Assembly: GCA_001438985.1 (NCBI GenBank)
Contig: LIAZ01000088.1
Location: 1-5,247, forward strand
Reading direction: 5' to 3'
DNA: 5,247 nucleotides
Source of the DNA: Acidimicrobium sp. BACL17 MAG-120823-bin42
GTDB lineage: Bacteria > Actinomycetota > Acidimicrobiia > Acidimicrobiales > Ilumatobacteraceae
Below, piece by piece: positions 1-5,238 of this stretch. A program made the translations under genes and the position numbers. The first letter of the stretch is position 1. Every line of letters begins with the position of its first letter. The notes below the pieces were generated by a model. The model did no database searches, was not told where the DNA came from, and worked only from the letters and a program-made list of their open reading frames with translations.

Positions 1-1
1 C

Positions 2-196
2 TGTCGCACGGGTGTCAGCATCTCTGAGCCGGTAGTGCTGTTGCTGCAGCAGGTGTTGGGCGGCCAGCTCAACACGGCGCTAGCACAAGCCGAATCGTCT
101 GCGAGTTTTGAACTTTCACAACTTGCTACGCAGGCAATGGAGCATCACATTGAACGTCGGCTTCGCTCCGTAGCAATGTTCAACCCACGCCACTAG
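2..196 (+). CDS. recO: DNA repair protein RecO, C-terminal end (partial)
   Basis: An open frame enters from the left edge and ends at TAG 194-196, giving 64 residues. RecO is a recombination mediator that binds single-stranded DNA and SSB and helps RecR load RecA in the RecF pathway. What is visible is an opening Cys-Arg, possibly the last cysteine of the RecO zinc motif, followed by a helical tail that includes LLLQQVLGGQL. It ends in the HHIERRLRSV pattern, which resembles the HHLER-x-LRS tail of actinobacterial RecO proteins. The N-terminal OB fold and most of the zinc motif lie outside the window. The neighbourhood supports the call, because recO lies close to glyS in actinobacteria such as Mycobacterium. 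The identification rests on a short tail and on context, so it is likely but not certain. Confidence 0.75.
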   Translation, partial: CRTGVSISEPVVLLLQQVLGGQLNTALAQAESSASFELSQLATQAMEHHIERRLRSVAMFNPRH

Positions 197-216
197 TCGC
201 GTTGTAGTCTGAGTAG

Positions 217-807
217 ATGCCCGCAAGTGATCTGGATCAAATAGTTAATCTCTGCAAACGTCGTGGTTTTGTATACCCAAGTGCCGAGATTTACGGGGGA
301 TTTAGGTCGTCGTATGACTATGGCCCGCTTGGGTCTTTAATGCTGCGAAATGTTAAAGATGCCTGGGTTCGCAGCATGGTTCAAGAACGAGATGATGTGG
401 TGTTGCTTGATGCGGCGATTCTTGGTCCTCCACAAGTGTTTGAAGCCAGTGGTCACTTAGCAAATTTTAGCGATCCGTTAGTCGACTGCACCGTATGTAA
501 ACGGCGATTTCGTGAAGATCAATTGGAAGCGCGAGATTGTCCTCAGAAGATGAAGGGGTGCACGTTTACCGATGCTCGTGCCTTCAATCTGATGTTTCAA
601 ACTCACGCCGGTCCAGTCGAAGGTGAAGGGGCAACTGTCTATATGCGTCCCGAAACCGCACAAGGCATGTTTGTTAACTTCGCGAATGTGTTGCAGACAT
701 CGCGTAAGAAGCCGCCGTTTGGCATTGCGACCGTTTGGCATTGCGCAAGTTGGCAAGAGTTTTCGAAACGAAATTACGCCTGGCAATTTCATTTTTCGCA
801 CACGTGA
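217..807 (+). CDS. glyS: GlyRS N-terminal part as read, ending in a frameshifted tail
   Basis: Read without correction, this frame gives 196 residues. Residues 1-171 are genuine GlyRS: LCKRRGFVYPSAEIYGG (12-28) and YDYGPLG (33-39) lie in the motif 1 region. Four cysteines follow at 91, 94, 108 and 115 (CxxC-x13-C-x6-C), probably a structural zinc knuckle. FNLMFQT (123-129) and RPETAQG (144-150) help form the glycine and ATP pocket. The last 25 residues, starting TVWHCASW, match nothing in the family and run out of frame to TGA 805-807. This product would lack motif 2, motif 3 and the anticodon-binding domain, so it should be inactive alone. It is best regarded as the first half of the disrupted glyS rather than an independent gene. 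Confidence 0.7.
   Translation: MPASDLDQIVNLCKRRGFVYPSAEIYGGFRSSYDYGPLGSLMLRNVKDAWVRSMVQERDDVVLLDAAILGPPQVFEASGHLANFSDPLVDCTVCKRRFREDQLEARDCPQKMKGCTFTDARAFNLMFQTHAGPVEGEGATVYMRPETAQGMFVNFANVLQTSRKKPPFGIATVWHCASWQEFSKRNYAWQFHFSHT
715..745 (+). repeat. 15-nt direct repeat with one-base spacer, interrupting glyS
   Basis: The 15-mer ccgtttggcattgcg occurs at 715-729 and again, identically, at 731-745, with a single A (730) between. In the glyS frame each copy encodes Pro-Phe-Gly-Ile-Ala. Family members have this segment only once, directly followed by Gln-Val-Gly-Lys. The copy itself is a multiple of three and would keep the frame; the extra A is what shifts it. The pattern fits a slippage-type duplication with one added base, or a faulty join in an assembly. 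Confidence 0.95.
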
Positions 808-1540
808 ATTTGAACAGATGGAGATGGAATTTTTTGTTCCACCCGCTGACAGCGCCACGTGGTACGACTACTGGTGCACAACCAGAATGCAGTGGTACAT
901 CGATTTGGGGATTCCTGCCGAGATGTTGCGGTTGCGCGCTCATGATGCAGATGAGCTTTCGCACTACTCAAGTGGCACGAGCGATATTGAATTCAAGTTT
1001 CCGTGGGGTTGGGGTGAGCTTGAAGGCATCGCACAACGCACCGATTTTGACCTCAATCGTCACGCCGAGTTCTCGAAACAGAAGTTGGACTACTTCGACC
1101 AAGCCACCAATGAGCGCTACGTGCCCTATGTCGTCGAACCTGCTGCTGGCGCTAATCGAACCATGGCAGCTTTTTTGCTTGCCGCATATGATGAGGATGT
1201 CATCAATGATGAACCGCGCACGGTGCTGAGGTTGCATCCCCGTCTTGCTCCATATCAAGTAGCGATCCTGCCATTGTCTAAGAAAGACACGTTGACCCCA
1301 TTGGCAGACAGCATCTTCTCGCGATTGAGTAAGCGCTATTTCTGTGACTATGACGAGACCCAGGCAATTGGGCGAAGGTACCGTCGTCAAGATGAAATCG
1401 GAACACCGTATTGCATTACAGTCGATTTCGATTCGCTCGAAGACGGTCAAGTGACGATCAGAGAGCGTGATTCCACAACGCAAGAACGCGTAAGTATTGA
1501 TTCACTCGAATCGGTGCTTGCCGAAAAACTGGGTTTCTAA
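746..1540 (+). CDS. glyS: GlyRS C-terminal part: motif 2, motif 3 and anticodon-binding domain
   Basis: This part encodes the remaining 264 residues of GlyRS, with no start codon of its own at the junction. The same frame is open upstream to ATG 623, but residues before QVGKSF are not GlyRS-like. Numbering in the repaired protein: motif 2 FRNE (177-180) with RTREFEQMEMEFF (189-201), which bind ATP and the acceptor end; HYSSGTSDIEF (244-254); WGELEG (260-265); motif 3 EPAAGANRTMAAFL (302-315) with its conserved Arg at 309. The C-terminal anticodon-binding domain starts near 333, with RLHPRLAPYQVAILPL, and contains GRRYRRQDEIGTPYCITVDFDS. The first in-frame ATG, at 818, would omit the FRNE part of motif 2, so independent translation would not give a functional subunit. 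The gene ends 12 nt before the preferred ABM start. Confidence 0.7.
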   Translation, partial: QVGKSFRNEITPGNFIFRTREFEQMEMEFFVPPADSATWYDYWCTTRMQWYIDLGIPAEMLRLRAHDADELSHYSSGTSDIEFKFPWGWGELEGIAQRTDFDLNRHAEFSKQKLDYFDQATNERYVPYVVEPAAGANRTMAAFLLAAYDEDVINDEPRTVLRLHPRLAPYQVAILPLSKKDTLTPLADSIFSRLSKRYFCDYDETQAIGRRYRRQDEIGTPYCITVDFDSLEDGQVTIRERDSTTQERVSIDSLESVLAEKLGF

Positions 1541-1541
1541 C

Positions 1542-1548
1542 GAGGAGG
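1542..1548 (+). promoter_or_regulatory. Strong Shine-Dalgarno for the ABM-domain gene
   Basis: GAGGAGG at 1542-1548 lies directly after the glyS stop codon and is the strongest ribosome binding site in the window. Two adjacent in-frame ATG codons follow, at 1550 and 1553. Spacing is 1 nt to the first and 4 nt to the second, which favours 1553 as the start. The strong site suggests this small protein is translated more efficiently than the trp genes, whose sites are weak. Confidence 0.8.
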
Positions 1549-1552
1549 AATG

Positions 1553-1858
1553 ATGGGTAAGGTAGCTGTAGCAGTGAAATTGAAGATCAAAGACGGACAA
1601 CGCGACGCTTTTAGTGAAGCAGTCAAGCCGGGATTGGCAACTTTTCAATCTGAAGAAGGAACGTTGACCTATATCTTTCATCACGATGCGGCCGATAGCA
1701 ATGTTGTTTGGTTTTACGAGTTGTACTCGAATCAAGATGCGTTCACAGCGCATATGAATAGCGACGCATTTAAGTCGTTTTCAAAAACGCTTGCTGCCTA
1801 TTTGGATGGAGCACCAGAGTTCAGTTTCCTCACACCGATGGGTGGCAAAGGGGCCTAA
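1553..1858 (+). CDS. Small ABM-domain (antibiotic biosynthesis monooxygenase-like, YgiN-type) protein
   Basis: The gene encodes 101 residues (102 if the ATG at 1550 is used). The layout fits the ABM family of dimeric ferredoxin-like alpha/beta-barrel proteins. There is an N-terminal beta strand (KVAVAVKLKIKDGQ), a helix (RDAFSEAVKPGLATFQSEEGTL) and a second strand (TYIFHHD). A central strand, VVWFYELY, carries the typical Tyr-Glu. A helix with AFTAHMNSDAFKSF (the family's AH..S..F pattern) and a closing strand (EFSFLTPM) complete it. Members include quinol monooxygenases such as YgiN and several cofactor-free oxygenases, but many have no known activity. The substrate here cannot be read from the sequence. 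No signal peptide or membrane segment is seen, so it is probably cytoplasmic. It sits between glyS (12 nt upstream) and trpC (3 nt downstream) and is almost certainly co-transcribed with trpC. A role in tryptophan or anthranilate metabolism is only suggested by position. Confidence 0.8.
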   Translation: MGKVAVAVKLKIKDGQRDAFSEAVKPGLATFQSEEGTLTYIFHHDAADSNVVWFYELYSNQDAFTAHMNSDAFKSFSKTLAAYLDGAPEFSFLTPMGGKGA

Positions 1859-1861
1859 TAC

Positions 1862-2638
1862 TTGTATCTCGACAAGATCATTCATAGTCACCGAAGCGCT
1901 GCTGCGCATGAGCAGCGCAATCTTGACGATCTAGTTGAGCAAGCTTTGTCGCTTCCAGTAACACGTGGTTTCGAGCGTCATCTCAGGCAAACTTCTGATC
2001 AACACTTGGCGGTTATTGCCGAAATAAAGCGCAAGTCACCTTCAAAGGGTGATTTGTTTGCATGCCTTGATCCTTCGGTTGTTGCTCGACAATACGAGTC
2101 GGGTGGCGCCTCGTGTCTATCGGTACTTACTGATCAACAATTTTTTGGTGGGTCAGTTACAGATCTGCAGCAAGCAAGGTCGGCTACTGATTTGCCTGTG
2201 ATTCGTAAAGACTTCACGGTTTCTGAATTTGATGTTGTTGACGCTCGCTTGATGGGGGCCGACTGCGTGTTGTTGATTGCCGCAGTGTTGTCGGCAAGTG
2301 AACTGCAACGATTCCACGATCTCGCAACTGAAATTGGTCTGGATGTGCTGATCGAAACACACGACGAATCAGAATTGGATCGTGTACTAGGTGTCGGCGC
2401 CCGCCTCGTCGGGGTCAACCAGCGTGATCTGAGAACATTCGAAGTCGACCATCAACGTGCAGAGCGCATGGCTGCACTGATTCCTACGTCGGCGATCCGT
2501 ATTGCCGAATCAGGTGTGCGCGATGTGGCAGATGCACAGCGACTCCGAAATGCAGGATACGACGCGGTGTTGGTTGGCGAATCCATTGTTACCTCTGGGG
2601 ATCCAGAGGAATCTGTTCGTAAGTTGCTGGTGGCTTAG
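1862..2638 (+). CDS. trpC: Indole-3-glycerol phosphate synthase
   Basis: TrpC closes the ring of CdRP, the TrpF product, to indole-3-glycerol phosphate with loss of CO2 and water. The 258 residues form a (beta/alpha)8 barrel of normal length for the single-function enzyme. Catalytic residues can be placed from the conserved motifs. Glu54 and Lys56 lie in IAEIKRKSPSKG (52-63), and Lys116 in PVIRKDF (112-118). Further along are Glu165 in VLIETH (162-167), Asn186 in VGVNQRDL (183-190), and Glu216/Ser217 in RIAESGV (213-219). The phosphate site GYDAVLVGES is at 232-241. The start is TTG 1862: the frame has TAA at 1856 and only one non-start codon between, and homologues begin with a similar YLD-x-I segment. 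A weak purine-rich site (1847-1853) lies 8 nt before it. The protein contains no tryptophan. It is coupled to the ABM gene (3-nt gap) and to trpF (2-nt gap). Confidence 0.96.
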   Translation: MYLDKIIHSHRSAAAHEQRNLDDLVEQALSLPVTRGFERHLRQTSDQHLAVIAEIKRKSPSKGDLFACLDPSVVARQYESGGASCLSVLTDQQFFGGSVTDLQQARSATDLPVIRKDFTVSEFDVVDARLMGADCVLLIAAVLSASELQRFHDLATEIGLDVLIETHDESELDRVLGVGARLVGVNQRDLRTFEVDHQRAERMAALIPTSAIRIAESGVRDVADAQRLRNAGYDAVLVGESIVTSGDPEESVRKLLVA

Positions 2639-2640
2639 TC

Positions 2641-3249
2641 ATGTTTATTAAAATTTGCGGAATCACAAATGAGCAGGATGCGTTATTGGCAGTGGCTCTC
2701 GGTGCTGATGCCTTGGGTTTTGTATTCGCTCCGAGTCCCCGTCAGATTGCACCTGGGCTGGCCCGCGACATCGTGAAACGTCTTCCACCCGAAATCATGA
2801 CCGTCGGTGTGTTTCGTAACGAGCATCCGTCACGTGTCATTGAGATCGTCAATGAGGCACGAATGCAAGGTGCTCAGTTACACGGCCAGGAAAGCATCGC
2901 AATAACTGCCGAGGTTTCAGCGCAAGTGCGATTCGTCATTAAGGCAGTCGTTGCGGGTTCAGCAGATGCGTCGAATGCTGATCTGTTTTCGTCAGATGCG
3001 GTGTTGGTAGATGGCTTTAATCCAGGCTCGGGAACTACGTATGACTGGGATTTGCTTGCACAGTTGCCTGATTCTGTCCATGTCATGTTGTCTGGAGGAC
3101 TTACTGCAGACAATGTGGCGCAAGGCATTGAACAAGTTCGACCATGGGGAGTAGATGTGAGTAGCGGGGTAGAGAAAAGCCCTGGTCTCAAGGACGCAGT
3201 AAAACTTCGTCATTTCATCACCAATGCACGAGATGCTGCTCTCGGCTAG
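2641..3249 (+). CDS. trpF: Phosphoribosylanthranilate isomerase
   Basis: TrpF converts N-(5-phosphoribosyl)anthranilate to CdRP by an Amadori rearrangement, providing the TrpC substrate. The protein has 202 residues, normal for a stand-alone TrpF barrel. The general base Cys6 is in KICGIT (4-9), and the general acid Asp124 is in VLVDGFNPGSGTTYDW (121-136). Other family signatures are GFVFAPSPRQI (26-36), QLHG (79-82), LSGGL (150-154), VDVSSGVE (171-178) and the phosphate-binding end PGLKD (181-185). The ATG lies 2 nt after the trpC stop, with a GGTGG element (2629-2633) 7 nt upstream, so translation is probably coupled. A separate trpF is noteworthy if the host is actinobacterial, because Streptomyces and Mycobacterium use the bifunctional PriA instead. 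Confidence 0.95.
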   Translation: MFIKICGITNEQDALLAVALGADALGFVFAPSPRQIAPGLARDIVKRLPPEIMTVGVFRNEHPSRVIEIVNEARMQGAQLHGQESIAITAEVSAQVRFVIKAVVAGSADASNADLFSSDAVLVDGFNPGSGTTYDWDLLAQLPDSVHVMLSGGLTADNVAQGIEQVRPWGVDVSSGVEKSPGLKDAVKLRHFITNARDAALG

Positions 3250-3261
3250 GCGGTTTCGCCT
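3248..3261 (+). other. Small inverted repeat at the trpF stop codon
   Basis: AGGCG-GTTT-CGCCT forms a perfect 5-bp stem with a 4-nt loop, overlapping the trpF stop codon (3247-3249). It is followed by TGTTTC, which is too short a T-run for a convincing intrinsic terminator. It lies in the only sizeable gap (34 nt) inside the trp cluster. It could be a weak pause or mRNA-processing hairpin between trpF and trpB, or chance. The structure is visible; any function is speculative. Confidence 0.4.
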
Positions 3262-3283
3262 GTTTCGCAACTACATTTAGAGC

Positions 3284-4435
3284 ATGTTGACTACTCCGGG
3301 TACCGATGGTCGCTTCGGCGAATTTGGTGGACGTTTTGTACCTGAAACTCTGGTTCCTGCCTGCCAAGAACTTGAAGCCGCATTCCATGACGCGTGGGCA
3401 GACCCGTTGTTTCGGACAGAGCTTGATGATTTGCTTCGTGACTATGCCGGGCGCCCATCAATCATTACCGAGTGCCACAACCTCGGTCGGCAACTCGGTA
3501 TTCGCCTGTTGCTGAAGCGCGAAGACCTAAACCACACTGGATCGCACAAAATCAACAGCGTGCTTGGTCAGGCTTTGCTTGCAAAGCGCATGGGCAAGAA
3601 GCGCATCGTTGCTGAAACTGGTGCAGGTCAGCATGGAGTTGCTTCAGCAACGGCTGCTGCATTGCTTGGGCTTGAATGCAAGGTGTACATGGGTGAGGTT
3701 GACGTTGAACGTCAGGCGCTCAATGTTTTCCGCATGAAGTTGTTGGGCTCAGAAGTTGTGCCAGCAAAGTCCGGAAGTCGCACACTAAAAGATGCTGTAA
3801 ACGAAGCGATGCGTGATTGGGTGGCAACTGTAGAAGACACCTATTACGCGATCGGTTCGGTAATGGGTCCGCATCCGTACCCGTTTATGGTCCGTCAATT
3901 TCAGAGCGTGATTGGCAAGGAAGCGAATCAGCAGTGTCAGCAATTGCTCGGAACTGATCCGGATGTTGTTGCTGCCTGTGTTGGGGGTGGTTCTAATGCG
4001 ATTGGAATCTTCTCCGGATTCATCGATACACATGCACGGCTAATAGGTGTCGAACCAGCTGGTGGCGCAGCGGTAGGTCGTGGAGTACCGGGTGTTGTGC
4101 ACGGAATGCGTAGCTACTTAATGCAGGACGAGTATGGGCAGGTGCAAGAGGCGCATTCCATTTCTGCAGGACTCGATTACCCAGGTGTTGGCCCAGAGCA
4201 TTCGTATCTTGCATCGATTGGGCGCGCCGAGTATCCGAGCGTGACCGATGCCGAAGTGATTGAAGGATTCCAATTGTTGTCAAAAACTGAAGGGATTATT
4301 CCCGCTCTCGAATGCGCGCATGTTGTCGCTTGGATTACGCGCGAGGCTCCGAACATGCAGGGCAAAACGGTACTGATGAATCTTTCCGGGCGTGGCGATA
4401 AAGACGTTGCTCAGATGATGGACGTTCTTGGCTAA
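3284..4435 (+). CDS. trpB: Tryptophan synthase beta chain
   Basis: TrpB is the PLP enzyme that joins indole, channelled from TrpA, with L-serine to give tryptophan in the alpha2beta2 complex. It has 383 residues, close to the usual ~395. The N-terminus has GRFGEFGGRFVPETL (9-23). Lys89 in NHTGSHKIN (83-91) forms the Schiff base with PLP, and Glu111 in ETGAGQHG (111-118) is the catalytic acid/base. GGGSNA (234-239) binds the PLP phosphate, and Ser368 in NLSGRGDKD (366-374) contacts the pyridine nitrogen. HSISAGLDYPGVGPEHS (291-307) and TEGIIPALE (335-343) are also typical. This is the TrpB1 type that partners TrpA, as expected with trpA next to it. The ATG at 3284 has a poor ribosome binding site. 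The C-terminal codons overlap an inverted repeat that reaches into the trpA start. Confidence 0.97.
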   Translation: MLTTPGTDGRFGEFGGRFVPETLVPACQELEAAFHDAWADPLFRTELDDLLRDYAGRPSIITECHNLGRQLGIRLLLKREDLNHTGSHKINSVLGQALLAKRMGKKRIVAETGAGQHGVASATAAALLGLECKVYMGEVDVERQALNVFRMKLLGSEVVPAKSGSRTLKDAVNEAMRDWVATVEDTYYAIGSVMGPHPYPFMVRQFQSVIGKEANQQCQQLLGTDPDVVAACVGGGSNAIGIFSGFIDTHARLIGVEPAGGAAVGRGVPGVVHGMRSYLMQDEYGQVQEAHSISAGLDYPGVGPEHSYLASIGRAEYPSVTDAEVIEGFQLLSKTEGIIPALECAHVVAWITREAPNMQGKTVLMNLSGRGDKDVAQMMDVLG

Positions 4436-4441
4436 GAACGT
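4422..4441 (+). other. Perfect 8-bp inverted repeat across the trpB stop / trpA start
   Basis: ACGTTCTT-GGCT-AAGAACGT gives an 8-bp perfect stem with a 4-nt loop. It contains the trpB stop codon (TAA 4433-4435), the TTG candidate start of trpA (4428-4430) and the first two bases of the GTG candidate (4440-4442). In mRNA it could hide the trpA start until a ribosome finishing trpB opens it, a known style of translational coupling. That would help keep TrpA and TrpB equimolar. The inverted repeat is directly seen; the regulatory role is inference. Confidence 0.55.
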
Positions 4442-5234
4442 GGCTTTTCACTCAGGTCGTTTAGAAACTCATCTTCGCAAGCAGCGAGATACGGGTCGCA
4501 AGCTATTGGTGCCCTACATCACGGGTGGATTTGATGGATGGACAGACGCTGTGCGAGCCGCTGCTGCAAATGGTGCCGACGCGATCGAGATCGGAATTCC
4601 GTTTTCCGATCCTGTTATGGATGGACCGATGATTCAGCTTGCTTCAGAAAAGTCATTGCAGCGCGGCACAACACCCTCATCGATTTTTCACGAACTACGC
4701 ACAATCGACATCGGAATTCCACTAGCCGTGATGTGTTATTACAACACCGTTCATTCTGCAGGAAACGAAAGATTTGCTCATCAGTTGTTTGAGGCAGGCG
4801 TGAGTGCTGCGATCATTCCGGATATGCCTTTGGAGGAATCCACACAGTGGTGTGCATCGGCTGATGATGCGGGAATCGAGACGGTCATGCTTGCAGCACC
4901 AACGGCTCCACAGGAGCGCTTGCCAAGGATCCTTGAGCGATGCAACGGGTTTGTGTATGCAGTTGGGTTGCTCGGTGTAACTGGTGAGCGTGACGAATTG
5001 GCCGGAACGGCAACCAAGTTGGCAGCAAGATTGAAGGCGCTGACAGATGTTCCCGTGCTTATTGGGGTCGGCGTGTCCAATGCTGATCAGGCAGTTGAGG
5101 CATCACAGACTGCTGATGGTGTGGTGATGGGTGCCTCGGTGATGCGTAGGTTGGTCGAGGGTGATGCTGATGCAGTTGGTCGGTACATCAACGACGTGCG
5201 GAGTGCCCTTGACTCCACGTTTATGGGAAAGTGA
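4440..5234 (+). CDS. trpA: Tryptophan synthase alpha chain
   Basis: TrpA cleaves indole-3-glycerol phosphate to indole and glyceraldehyde-3-phosphate and passes indole to TrpB through the subunit tunnel. From GTG 4440 it has 264 residues; from the in-frame TTG 4428 it would have 268 and overlap trpB by 8 nt. GTG is preferred as the commoner start codon just past the trpB stop, but neither has a clear ribosome binding site. Catalytic Glu50 in AIEIGIPFSDP and Asp61 in VMDGP correspond to E. coli Glu49 and Asp60. Other barrel motifs are LVPYITGGF (23-31), MCYYN (98-102), AAIIPDMPLEE (123-133), VYAVGLLGVTGERDE (172-186), VLIGVGVSN (206-214) and ADGVVMGAS (225-233), the last two forming the phosphate site. 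The VMDGP form and the GVTGER loop resemble actinobacterial TrpA. Confidence 0.95.
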   Translation: MAFHSGRLETHLRKQRDTGRKLLVPYITGGFDGWTDAVRAAAANGADAIEIGIPFSDPVMDGPMIQLASEKSLQRGTTPSSIFHELRTIDIGIPLAVMCYYNTVHSAGNERFAHQLFEAGVSAAIIPDMPLEESTQWCASADDAGIETVMLAAPTAPQERLPRILERCNGFVYAVGLLGVTGERDELAGTATKLAARLKALTDVPVLIGVGVSNADQAVEASQTADGVVMGASVMRRLVEGDADAVGRYINDVRSALDSTFMGK

Positions 5235-5238
5235 TGTG

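Larger units (their letters stand above)
217..1540 (+). pseudogene. glyS: Glycyl-tRNA synthetase (GlyRS), frame-disrupted as written
   Basis: GlyRS charges tRNA-Gly with glycine in the cytoplasm, using ATP. This is the single-chain, class II, alpha2-type enzyme, not the alpha2beta2 type. Two consecutive parts of one protein lie in different frames: residues 1-171 are encoded by 217-729, and the rest by 746-1540. The intervening 16 nt (730-745) consist of one extra A and a second copy of 715-729. Skipping them joins PPFGIA directly to QVGKSFRNE, exactly as in intact family members, and gives 435 residues, a little shorter than the roughly 460 typical of actinobacteria. Because all family motifs on both sides are well preserved, there is no sign of long decay. 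This suggests a recent mutation or a sequence error. The start ATG 217 is fixed by an in-frame TAG immediately before it (214-216). No strong ribosome binding site is visible. Gene identity is nearly certain; whether it is a true pseudogene is open. Confidence 0.85.

Noticed and set aside
197..216. Possible T-box or other leader before glyS
   Set aside because: The gap is only 20 nt, too short for a T-box or riboswitch, and shows no structure.
735..1229. Plus-strand open frame of 164 codons inside glyS, third frame
   Set aside because: It overlaps the well-supported GlyRS frame throughout, and its product looks like an out-of-frame translation with no motif.
968..1483. Long minus-strand open frame of 171 codons opposite glyS
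   Set aside because: It lies wholly antisense to the conserved GlyRS C-terminal domain, its translation shows no recognisable family, and it has no partner genes. It is a shadow of the coding strand.
818..1540. A genuine split GlyRS with a separately translated second subunit starting at ATG 818
   Set aside because: The start would fall after FRNE of motif 2, leaving that motif in neither product, and the first part ends in an unrelated tail. The duplicated 15-mer explains the break better.
3272..3277. TACATT as a possible -10 element for a trpB promoter
   Set aside because: No matching -35 lies at the right distance, and such hexamers are common by chance.
4590..4720. Repeated 11-mer atcggaattcc at 4590-4600 and 4710-4720 in trpA
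   Set aside because: Both copies encode Ile-Gly-Ile-Pro at expected places in TrpA. The match is short and explained by similar codons, so it is probably chance.
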